A DNA stretch of 64,000 nucleotides, taken from contig NZ_CAXIQH010000001.1 in the NCBI RefSeq assembly GCF_964030975.1, positions 1,550,001 through 1,614,000 on the forward strand, in the 5' to 3' direction. Under the pieces are notes generated by a model. That model searched no databases, was not told the DNA's origin, and worked only from the letters and a program-made list of their open reading frames with translations. The translations under genes and the position numbers were made by a program. The DNA is from Tisiphia sp964030975 (lineage in GTDB: Bacteria; Pseudomonadota; Alphaproteobacteria; Rickettsiales; Rickettsiaceae). Shown here in pieces: positions 1 through 7,240 of the stretch; position 1 is the first letter of the stretch; the number at the start of each line of letters is the position of its first letter.

Positions 1-254
1 TGCTCAGCCCGTTCTTCCTTTTCGGTAATGCTAGATAGTAAATCTTTTAGTTTTGCTAACATCTCGGGTGGAAGATCACTACTCAACAGGCTGGTTATGG
101 AAGCATTAAGCCTTGCCAATTCAGCCGGATTAGTGGAACGCATTTGTGACTTGATGTCATTAACAGCATTGTCAAGCTGAGCAAAGTCTGCACTATCTTT
201 CTTATTCCCTTTACCGTCATCAAAATCATCAGCCATTGTATCTATTTTCACCAT
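1..254 (-). CDS. hypothetical protein, N-terminal part (runs off window)
   Basis: An open frame begins at an ATG ending at position 254 (a second in-frame ATG lies at 236) and runs to the window edge without a stop, giving 84 codons. The start is acidic and Lys/Asp-rich (MADDFDDGKGNKKDSADF after the second Met). The rest looks helical, with many Leu, Ser and Glu and the stretch LNASITSLLSSDLPPEMLAKL. I see no signal peptide, membrane segment or motif I can name. The gene is real by frame length and composition but its function is unknown. Confidence 0.45.
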   Translation of the reverse strand, partial: MVKIDTMADDFDDGKGNKKDSADFAQLDNAVNDIKSQMRSTNPAELARLNASITSLLSSDLPPEMLAKLKDLLSSITEKEERAE

Positions 255-449
255 CTTTAAGTTTAGTTGAAGTAGTTACAATTTTAATTAAATATAACCT
301 ACATTAAATAGTCAACTAATTTTATGTTAAAATATATTTATTTTTTGTCAATAAAAACAATATCCAATAATTCACTGGCATGAGATATGGTTTTGATGGT
401 TAATACCCCCTTAATTTCACGTGGTATTTTAGCAATAGATTTTTGCTAC
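255..449. other. AT-rich intergenic region
   Basis: AT-rich stretch between the partial hypothetical gene and an insertion sequence. I see no gene, hairpin or recognisable repeat in it. Confidence 0.4.
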
Positions 450-461
450 TAGGGCGTGTCA

Positions 462-1120
462 TCAATTCAACAAAATTACAGAAGCAGCAAGATGAATCGC
501 CCCCAAAAAGTTTTGAGCCGTTTTATCATAGCGTGTTGCAATCGCCCTATATTGTTTAAGCTTAGCAAAAAAATTTTCAATTAAGTGCCGTGCCTTATAA
601 AGCTCTGTATCCAATTCTATTGGAATTTTGCGATTCTTCCTTGATGGAATTACAGCCACACAACCTTTTTCTTTTAGCCTGTTCCTTACCCGCTCATATG
701 CATCATAAGCCTTATCTGCAAGTACATGAAATCCTTGTGTTAGTTTTTCCATTAGTGCATCACTCCCTTGCAAATCATGTACTTGTCCTGCTGTTAAATG
801 AAAGCCAGTCGGGTTACCAAGCCCATCGACAGTTGCATGTATTTTAGTCGACAAACCACCCTTGCTACGACCAATAGCTTGATCAGTTGTTATGACTTCT
901 TTTTAGCACCAGCACTATGTTGATGTGCACGCACTATTGTAGAATCGATCATCGCATACTCATTGTCTGCATCAGCTGCAAGTAACTCAAATACCTTCTG
1001 CCAAACTCCTTTTTGACTCCATCTTGTATGTCTGGTATGAATTGCCCTAAAATCCCCAAATCTCTCAGGCAAATCTCTCCAAGCTATTCCTGCTCTATAT
1101 CTATATATAGTTATGCTCAT
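462..1120 (-). pseudogene. IS5-family transposase, frameshifted and 5'-truncated
   Basis: The upstream frame (890-1120) encodes WRDLPERFGDFRAIHTRH and the first catalytic Asp (AMIDSTIVRAHQHSAGAKKK). The downstream frame (462-854) encodes STKIHATVDGLGNPTGFHL, the second Asp (LADKAYDA) and the Glu region (HLIENFFAKLKQYRAIATRY). The frames are joined by a -1 shift at an A5G run around 898-904, the kind of site where IS5/IS427 elements use programmed frameshifting. The first eleven bases of the upstream frame (MSITI) belong to the inserted MITE, not the transposase, and about fifty N-terminal family residues are absent. Confidence 0.75.
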
Positions 1121-1243
1121 AGGATTAGGTGATAAAGAACATAACGATTGTAAGTTGTCATTCCCGCGAAGGCGGGAATCTAGATACCTGCTTTCGCAAG
1201 GTTAACACAAAGTTTGTATCACCTAATTCAATAGGTTTCACTA
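1108..1243 (-). repeat. 136-bp MITE (family A), copy 1
   Basis: Element running from TAGTTATGCTCATAGG to CCTATTGAATTAGG-type ends (seen here in reverse as ACCTAATTCAATAGG...CACTA). TA duplications flank it at 1106-1107 and 1244-1245. It carries an internal dRS3-like palindrome (TTCCCGCGAAGGCGGGAA) and a degraded second half-palindrome. It is inserted in the 5' end of the IS5-family transposase. Other copies: 4390, 16190, 20759 and 26110. Confidence 0.9.
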
Positions 1244-1277
1244 TATCACTATGTCAACTCATTTGATGACACGCCCT

Positions 1278-1915
1278 AATATTAGTAAAAAATATGATTG
1301 CTGTGAAGGTTAATTGATCTATTTTTTAGTGAGAATAAATAGGATTTTTGAAGGAATAGTGTACCTATTTCAAGAAAGTCATGTTTATTCGTAGCAAAAA
1401 AGAGCCAAAATCAGGTCACTTTGGAAACCTTCACAGAGCCTTGCCATTTATGCGGTATAATAAACCGCCAGCCATGCTCTAATTTTTGAGCGATGTTATT
1501 TTCGTGACCAGTAAATTCTTGCTCGGCGTTTGCACCAATCTACGATTACCCACCCCACAGTGGGGGTGGGTGCTGTGCCATTGACGTTCTAACCCTAGAT
1601 AAAACCATTAAAGGCGATTTAATTGCTACTGCTTGGCAACTAGATTGGACTATCGGCATCCATAAAAATTTTGTTCATTTAGACAGACGTATTGATTATA
1701 CTGAATTAAAACAGATAATATTTTTATATTAAAGCTACCTATGTCAAAATTATCAACTCCGACTAAATATAAGATAGGAAAAGTTTATGCAAAGGCTGTA
1801 ACTTAAATATAACAAAATACTTATTATTTTAAGAAGTATTTAATAAATTATTTGCTAGTATTTTAACTTCTAGTTTAATATACTTTATAATTAAAATAAT
1901 ATAGTAAGTAGTTAT
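1278..1915. other. gap: small inverted-repeat element and gene debris
   Basis: Positions 1301-1436 are bounded by an 11-bp inverted repeat (CTGTGAAGGTT and its complement). A related end lies at 45495. On the minus strand, 1440-1545 keeps an open stretch reading QEFTGHENNIAQKLEHGW. On the plus strand, about 1583-1733 reads TLDKTIKGDLIATAWQLDW and ends in TAA. Neither has a usable start, and I do not recognise the family, so both look like remnants of lost genes. From about 1793 the sequence is the upstream half of a duplication that recurs at about 4124 before the second HD gene. Confidence 0.5.
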
Positions 1916-2659
1916 ATGGAAGATATTTATAATTGGGAAACAAAATATGTAAATTGTCATTATGCCGAGAGATTACTTAATAAACTAACTGAGTTGAACC
2001 AGCAAGTAACGCAACCAGTAGATATTTATGAGATTAGAAAAGGTATATATTATGCCAGAAAATATCATGGCAGCCAAATGCGACAATCCGGCGATCCCTA
2101 TTATTCTCATCCAATAGAAGTAGCATACATGGTTGCCGAATATACCGCATTAAAGATGCCACAATATTTCAGAACTGACATGATCCTTACCAGTTTACTG
2201 CATGATACTATTGAAGATACAACTCTTACCGAAGACATGATTGGCAGGGTTTTTGGCAAGCAAATTGCTAGTCAAGTAATGGATTTGACCCGGGTTAAAT
2301 CTTATGGGAAAATTAGTGCAGCAGAAACAATGAGTATATTATTTCAACAAAAGAAATATGATGTTTTATTGATTAAGCTATTTGACCGACTTCATAATAT
2401 GCAGACTATTGGTGCTAAATCTCCTGAGAAGATTAAGAAGATAGTAGAGGAGACTTTTAAGAGTTTTATAAGTGTTAGTATGTGTTATGGAACAAAACAA
2501 CTAGAAAATATATTAACTAATTTATGTTACAAACATTTATTAGGTACGGAATTTCCATTAGAACCTACAACAATTATTCAACATAAATACCAGCTTCCTG
2601 CTCTAACTTTTGAAAATGACGCAAAGCAAAAGCAAATCCTACACTTATTGGAAACATAA
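1916..2659 (+). CDS. HD-domain (p)ppGpp hydrolase-like protein (small SpoT paralog)
   Basis: A 247-residue single-domain relative of the RelA/SpoT hydrolase half. The metal-binding HD motifs are intact: His65 in YYSHPIEVA, His96-Asp97 in LLHDTIED, and Asp157 in FDRLHN. The preceding signature ARKYHGSQMRQSGDPY is typical of the family. There is no synthetase, TGS or ACT domain, so a hydrolase role on (p)ppGpp or a related nucleotide is inferred. Rickettsiaceae carry several such short paralogs. The last 28 or so residues are encoded antisense to the convergent MFS gene, with an 86-bp overlap, so the C-terminus may be a run-on. A broken second copy with near-identical upstream DNA starts at 4246. 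Confidence 0.8.
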   Translation: MEDIYNWETKYVNCHYAERLLNKLTELNQQVTQPVDIYEIRKGIYYARKYHGSQMRQSGDPYYSHPIEVAYMVAEYTALKMPQYFRTDMILTSLLHDTIEDTTLTEDMIGRVFGKQIASQVMDLTRVKSYGKISAAETMSILFQQKKYDVLLIKLFDRLHNMQTIGAKSPEKIKKIVEETFKSFISVSMCYGTKQLENILTNLCYKHLLGTEFPLEPTTIIQHKYQLPALTFENDAKQKQILHLLET

Positions 2660-3905
2660 TAATTAATAATCCCCAATGACCAAAATATTTTGTTAAAAAT
2701 AAAATTCCAAAAGAAGTGATAACATACATCAAGGCACGTGATACAGCATATATCATACTGTTATAAGTATAACGTTTAAAAACTGGAAAATATTTGAAAA
2801 ATATCGGAACAGCTGGTCCAATATCAATAGCAAACAGTACAAGAAAAATTTGAAATAAAAATAAGTAAAATACCTCAGTTATATTATTCAAAATATAAGG
2901 AGAAAATAACACAAAAATAGAAAACATCACTAATTGCACTTTGAGAATTTTCAGTGGATATATCTTATAACTTAAATAACTCACAAATAATTTGCCAGCC
3001 AACTGTATCATTGATAGAATAAAATTCTGATGTATTACTTGTTCCGCACTATAGCTAAAAGAACTTTTTAAGAGACTGCCACAATGTACATAAGCGAAAT
3101 AAAAACATACTGGCCAGACGCAATTTACTATAAATAAATATAATACTGATTTTTTATTAACTTTTTCATTCACAACTGGATCATTATTAAGTTCCTTGAT
3201 ATCAATATTAGCTTTCTCATATTTCTTTTTTAGTCTAAGTTTTGCATCAACAAAATCAGGTGTTTCTCTGAGAGTTGTTCTGGCAAGCCCACCAACCAAA
3301 GCAATTACTGCTCCTATCCAAAAAGCAATACGCCAATTCAACCCATAAGATGATGTAACAAGAGAAGCAATTCCGAGTGCAGCTGTTGTCCCGATAACAG
3401 AAGCAACGGCAATAAAAGCTACTGTTGGATATTGTATAGGAGGTTTTATAGTTTCTGTTAAATAAAGCTCTGCTCCTACTAATTCTCCTACTGATGACAT
3501 GCCTTGTAGTACACGACAAACCGTAATTATTATAGAAGCGGTAATGCCAATTTGGGCATAAGTTGGAACATTAGCCATGACGACGCATGAAATTGCCATC
3601 ATAAAAGTGGTAATAATAACCGTTGCTTTCCGTCCTGCTCTATCCCCAATATAACCAAAAATTAATGCACCAATTGGACGAAAAACAAAAGTAGAACAAA
3701 AGGCAAAAGCTGTTAGCATAGATGCAGCAAAAGCTTCATATTTAGGAAAAAACAACTCATTTAGTAATACTGCTAAATGTACATATAACATCAAGTCAAA
3801 ATATTCTAAAAAGGTACCTATTGAAAGTAATCCAACGGCTTCTTTTTGTTCTCTTGTAAGTCTAGTCTGGATAATCCTGGCATTTGCTTGAATAGGTGTA
3901 CTCAT
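2574..3905 (-). CDS. MFS transporter, ProP-like (metabolite:H+ symporter type)
   Basis: A 443-residue inner-membrane carrier with about twelve hydrophobic segments. The family signature between helices 2 and 3 is visible (FGYIGDRAGRKATV), as is the helix 4-5 region (CRVLQGMSSVGELVGAELYL). These resemble the proline/betaine (ProP) carriers that are multiplied in Rickettsia genomes, where the true substrates are mostly unknown. A hydrophilic loop of about 45 residues (RLKKKYEKANIDIKELNN) separates the two six-helix halves. It is convergent with, and overlaps, the HD gene. The substrate cannot be read from sequence. Confidence 0.8.
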   Translation of the reverse strand: MSTPIQANARIIQTRLTREQKEAVGLLSIGTFLEYFDLMLYVHLAVLLNELFFPKYEAFAASMLTAFAFCSTFVFRPIGALIFGYIGDRAGRKATVIITTFMMAISCVVMANVPTYAQIGITASIIITVCRVLQGMSSVGELVGAELYLTETIKPPIQYPTVAFIAVASVIGTTAALGIASLVTSSYGLNWRIAFWIGAVIALVGGLARTTLRETPDFVDAKLRLKKKYEKANIDIKELNNDPVVNEKVNKKSVLYLFIVNCVWPVCFYFAYVHCGSLLKSSFSYSAEQVIHQNFILSMIQLAGKLFVSYLSYKIYPLKILKVQLVMFSIFVLFSPYILNNITEVFYLFLFQIFLVLFAIDIGPAVPIFFKYFPVFKRYTYNSMIYAVSRALMYVITSFGILFLTKYFGHWGLLIIMFPISVGFAFALRHFQKLEQEAGIYVE

Positions 3906-4245
3906 AATTGACTCAATGTTGTTGACTTTTGATAGTTCATATTTCCCCGGTTATTACTTTTATTTGATATTAATACACTTAGTATATAATATTTTATGGT
4001 TGCACTAAGTGATATAAAAAAATAATTATAGATTTAAGTTGAAATAACAAACTTCTAGTTGTAACAATATCACGCTCTTAATACAACATGAAAGTTCTAC
4101 AGTAAACTTGAGAAAACAAAAAATAGGGCTGTAACTTAAATATAACAAAATACTTATTATTTTAAGAAGTATATAATAAACTATTGGTAGTATTTTATTC
4201 TTGGTTACAATATACTTTGTAATTAAAATAATAGTAGGTAGTTAT
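3906..4245. other. intergenic region with duplicated upstream region of the HD gene
   Basis: The first 210 bases are AT-rich and hold no feature I can see. From about 4124 the sequence (GGCTGTAACTTAAATATAAC onward) repeats positions 1793-1915 almost exactly up to the ATG. The control region of the HD gene was therefore duplicated together with the gene. Confidence 0.6.
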
Positions 4246-4803
4246 ATGGAAGATTCTAACACCCTAGAGTATGATTGGGAAACAAAATATACAAATTGTC
4301 ATTATGCTGAGAGGTTACTCAGTAAACTATCTGAACTGAACCAGCAAGTAACGCAACCAGTAAATATGGGTGAGATTAGAAAAGGTATATAGTTATGCTC
4401 ATAGGATTAGGTGATAAAGAACATAACGATTGTAAGTTGTCATTCCCGCGAAGGCGGGAATCTAGATACCTGCTTTCGCAGGTATGACACAAAGTCTGTA
4501 TCACCTAATTCAATAGGTTTCACTATATATTACGCTAAAAAATATCATGGTTCGCAGATGCGACAATCCGGCGATCCATATTACTCCCATCCGATAGAGG
4601 TGGCGTACATGGTTGCCGAATATACCGCATTAGAAATACCAAAATATTTCAGGACTGACATGATTATCACCAGTTTATTGCATGATACTATTGAAGATAC
4701 AACTCTTACCGAGGATATGATTAGTAGGGTTTTTGGTAAGAAAATTGCTAGCCAAGTGGTAGATTTGACCCGGGTGAAATCTTATGGCAAGATTAGTGCT
4801 ACA
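4246..4803 (+). pseudogene. second SpoT-like HD paralog, disrupted
   Basis: The gene starts at ATG 4246 in the same context as the intact paralog (TTATATGGAAGAT). The first 48 codons match the intact copy, then the MITE at 4390-4525 brings an immediate TAG. Coding homology resumes at 4528 (YYAKKYHGSQMRQSGDPYYS) and keeps both HD motifs, but stops at 4803, where IS701 begins. The Asp motif FDRLHN and the C-terminal third are lost. The net MITE insertion is 138 bp, so the frame is preserved, and an ATG inside the MITE (4411) opens a chimeric frame through the second half. The product is probably inactive. Confidence 0.85.
4390..4525 (-). repeat. 136-bp MITE (family A), copy 2
   Basis: Starts TAGTTATGCTCATAGG and ends CAATAGGTTTCACTA, with TA at 4388-4389 and 4526-4527. 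Removing 136 bp plus one TA rebuilds AAAGGTATATATTACGC, which matches the uninterrupted paralog near 2041 (AAAGGTATATATTATGC). The intact paralog is therefore the empty site. Confidence 0.93.
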
Positions 4804-6366
4804 GTCGTAAACTTTGTGCATACAGTGTACGGGTTCTTTCTTTATCTTTAAAGTGACAATCTTTTGCTCTGGCTTGGTGTCGTCTTCGCCATAAGGATAG
4901 GCTTAAGAATACTTCCTTTGTTGTCGTAAATAAGCTTGAAAAAATCAACTTTACAAAACGTCTAATTTCTTGAACCGTAAGGCTGATAAAATCTTCTGTT
5001 TTTTTTTATATTCGTGCATTGAATCCAATTGCTCTTGACCTGCAGATAACTCTTGTGTTGTTATAGCACCGCTTGCTAAAACCAGCTCTGATGCCTGTTC
5101 CTTATCTAAATCTGCTACTAATATTTCTGGTTTCTTATTGTTTTCTAACAACTTATTAGCAAGATTGGCTGGATCGCTAACTTTGTTTTTTAAATTAACC
5201 AAAATCATCAATGCCCACATCGAAAATGTAGTATGCCTCTCCCATCCACGATAACTCCGCACTTCATACTGATCCAATCCAGTTTCTCCTTTTGCCATTT
5301 CAAAACACTCCTCAATTGACCATCTCGAACCAGCAGCCATCGCTAGTTCCTGTAATGACCTATTCTTAGGTGCCATAACACTATAAAATGCCAGTTCTCC
5401 TGTACTCATAGAACGTCTAATCAATAAAAACTTTTCAAACTCACTGAAACTATTAATCTCATTACGTTTAATCAGCAACCACTCATATACACGTTCTCCT
5501 TTGCTTCCTTTCCCTGCACTATGCATTTCCCACAAATGAACATCTGCAGATTCAGCACATTTTAATGCTTCAAAACGTTGTTTAAGATCGCCGCATCTAA
5601 TAGAATAATCCTTCGGAACCGCCAAAATATATGGTTGGTTATATTCCTCCAAAACCTTCACAAAGTCCGGATCTTTTCCATAAGCCTCATCAGCTGTAAC
5701 CCATGAACACTCATAACCTTGCTCTTTAAAATTTTTATACATCCCAGCGGCTTGCAGAGCCTTCTTCTCAAACTTCAATCCTTCTGGAATCCCGGCTTTA
5801 CGGCATCGTTGCGGATCATTGAGCCAAGATTCAGGTAAATATAATTTACCATCCAACAGATTATGACCCTTCTGTGTTTTATACCCCATAAATGTACCAA
5901 TTTGACAGTTCTCTACTCGACCCGCTGTCCCAGTATACTGACGCTGAACTCCCGAAGATTGTTCCCCTTTTTTTAAAAATCCAGTGTCATCAAAAGTTAA
6001 ATATCCTTGCGTCCCAAGGTTTTCTATAGTTATTTTAATCAATGCTTTTTTTAATGCCACAACGTCAATAGCTGCATAACATAAAAGATACTGAAAATTG
6101 TATGGTGTCTTAGCTCCTACCATTTCCGCTAATTGCCAGCTATTCTTCCTCTCAACAGAACTCATTAATGCTTTGACATACAGTGACATATTATTAAAAG
6201 TTCTATAATCATTACATCCTACTCTTAAACCGCTCTGACCTTCTTCTATCATTCCTTCCAGTTCTTGCCATATCTTGATGTTATCCATTCCTTATCTCAT
6301 CTCCTCCTTCAACTATGCCATACATTCTAATACATATTTATATTATTTGTAAACTACGACTGTAGC
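4798..6366 (-). mobile_element. IS701-family insertion sequence
   Basis: The ends share GCTACAGTCGTA in inverted orientation (4798-4809 and 6355-6366), after which the inverted repeat becomes imperfect. A single 445-codon transposase fills the element. Flanks do not show a clear target duplication: on the left is the broken HD gene, on the right a half palindrome and a family D repeat. This suggests a rearrangement after insertion. Confidence 0.75.
4951..6288 (-). CDS. IS701-family transposase
   Basis: A 445-residue DDE transposase. Family blocks are recognisable in order: first Asp in LTFDDTGFLKKG, then SSGVQRQYTGTAGRVENCQI, second Asp in WVTADEAYG, and the Glu region SIEECFEMAKGETGLDQYEV followed by RSYRGWERHTTFSMWALM. 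The frame is uninterrupted and of full family length, so it may be active. The start ATG is preceded by the purine-rich GAGGAGATGAG. Confidence 0.88.
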   Translation of the reverse strand: MDNIKIWQELEGMIEEGQSGLRVGCNDYRTFNNMSLYVKALMSSVERKNSWQLAEMVGAKTPYNFQYLLCYAAIDVVALKKALIKITIENLGTQGYLTFDDTGFLKKGEQSSGVQRQYTGTAGRVENCQIGTFMGYKTQKGHNLLDGKLYLPESWLNDPQRCRKAGIPEGLKFEKKALQAAGMYKNFKEQGYECSWVTADEAYGKDPDFVKVLEEYNQPYILAVPKDYSIRCGDLKQRFEALKCAESADVHLWEMHSAGKGSKGERVYEWLLIKRNEINSFSEFEKFLLIRRSMSTGELAFYSVMAPKNRSLQELAMAAGSRWSIEECFEMAKGETGLDQYEVRSYRGWERHTTFSMWALMILVNLKNKVSDPANLANKLLENNKKPEILVADLDKEQASELVLASGAITTQELSAGQEQLDSMHEYKKKQKILSALRFKKLDVL

Positions 6367-6376
6367 GCTAGATACC

Positions 6377-7239
6377 CAGGGCAGTTATAGAGTAGACGTA
6401 AGCGTCACCACTTACGCCCCTCGTTAGAACCTCATCGTGCGGTTTTCCCGCAATGGGCTCAAGATAAATTCATTCACCTAATTGCTTTGGCTATCCAACA
6501 CAGTTTAGTTACCGTTAATTATTGAAAGTCTGTGCTTTCATAACGTTTCCCTGTGTTAGTCGAACTTACCCACCAGCCTTCCCTCCATTAGCATTACCTA
6601 ACTTCCTCAGTACTATGCTGATTCTGACTTCCTATATTTCTTTTCAGCTCCCTTGCTTTTATACTTGTCGGCTAATACTCCTAACTTAAGAGAAAATATA
6701 GGATATCCCACGTTTATAAATAGACTTTTATTACATACCATGCTCTTAGACCCCGGAGATCTAACACATACCTGCCTATTTATGGTATGTGTTATGTTGC
6801 ATTCCTGCCTTTTAACACAGTCTGCGATCCCAAAAGAATTGCTTAACGAGGCTCAATCACTTTAACCTTTCGGCTTACGGTCTATAACATCTCTGTCTAC
6901 GCTTAACCAATTATATTACTATAATCAGCTCAAGACTCGATACTTAGTGTGTTAGGTCGACACTTCTAAGGCTGCTCTCTCAACAGCTAGACTATTTACA
7001 CTTCGTGGCACACTAAAAGTCGCAACTAATGATATAAAATACTAGATTTTAGAAACGAATAACCGTCATCGCGAGCCACGAAGTGGCGTGGCGATCCAAA
7101 TAAACAGCTTGCTGTTTTATTTTTGCCGTTGCAATTTTTTGGATTGCCGTGTCGCCGCTTTGCGGCTCCTCGCAATGACGTTTATGCATTTCTCAAAACA
7201 GATTCTTGTATCATTAGCTGCGACTTTTAAACTGCCCTG
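6377..7239. repeat. family D palindromic element carrying a group II intron
   Basis: Terminal inverted repeats CAGGGCAGTT-TAAAAGTCGC (left, split by the intron) and GCGACTTTTAAACTGCCCTG (right, 7220-7239). The flanking repeat CTAGATAC(C) at 6368 and 7241 is a target duplication of 8-9 bp. Without the intron the element is about 236 bp and matches the copy at 16407-16640. Inside is a GTCATCGCGAGCCACGAAG... / ...GGCTCCTCGCAATGACG palindrome. It lies between IS701 and the truncated autotransporter. Confidence 0.8.
6387..7013 (-). ncRNA. group II intron, ORF-less (627 nt ribozyme)
   Basis: On the minus strand the intron starts GTGTGCC at 7013 and ends CTACTCTAT at 6387. A 34-nt domain V lies at 6427-6460: GAGCC pairs GGTTC, TGCGG pairs CCGCA, the loop is GAAAA and a CG bulge is present. 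It is followed by a domain VI hairpin (GGCGTAAG / CTTACGTC). EBS1 TAAAAGTC (plus 6723-6730) pairs over 8 nt with IBS1 GACTTTTA directly upstream of the 5' splice site. EBS2 GCAAC (plus 6796-6800) pairs with IBS2 GTTGC just before IBS1. Joining the exons gives GTTGCGACTTTTA+AACTGCCCTG, the intact repeat end seen at 38870. No reverse-transcriptase frame exists, so mobility would need a maturase in trans. Confidence 0.9.
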
Positions 7240-7240
7240 G

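Larger units (their letters stand above)
452..1276 (-). mobile_element. IS5-family element (IS427-like group), degenerate
   Basis: Fourteen-base perfect terminal inverted repeats (GGGCGTGTCATCAA at 452-465, its complement at 1263-1276) are flanked by TA on both sides (450-451 and 1277-1278), consistent with the short TA-type duplication of the IS427 group. The transposase lies on the minus strand in two frames. A 136-bp MITE is inserted at 1108-1243 near the 5' end of the transposase. Only about 30 bases remain between the right terminal repeat and the MITE, so the N-terminal coding part expected for this family is missing. The element is therefore internally deleted and probably cannot move by itself. 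Confidence 0.8.

Noticed and set aside
462..1120. Intact IS5 element using programmed frameshifting
   Set aside because: The A5G site fits, but the N-terminal part of the transposase is missing and a MITE interrupts the 5' end.
2577..2659. Frameshift or assembly error causing the HD/MFS gene overlap
   Set aside because: Both frames are complete and the MFS C-terminus is normal; a run-on HD C-terminus is the simpler reading, though it stays uncertain.
6653..6865. 70-codon open frame inside the intron
   Set aside because: It lies antisense within the group II ribozyme, covers EBS1 and EBS2 and has no protein-like features.
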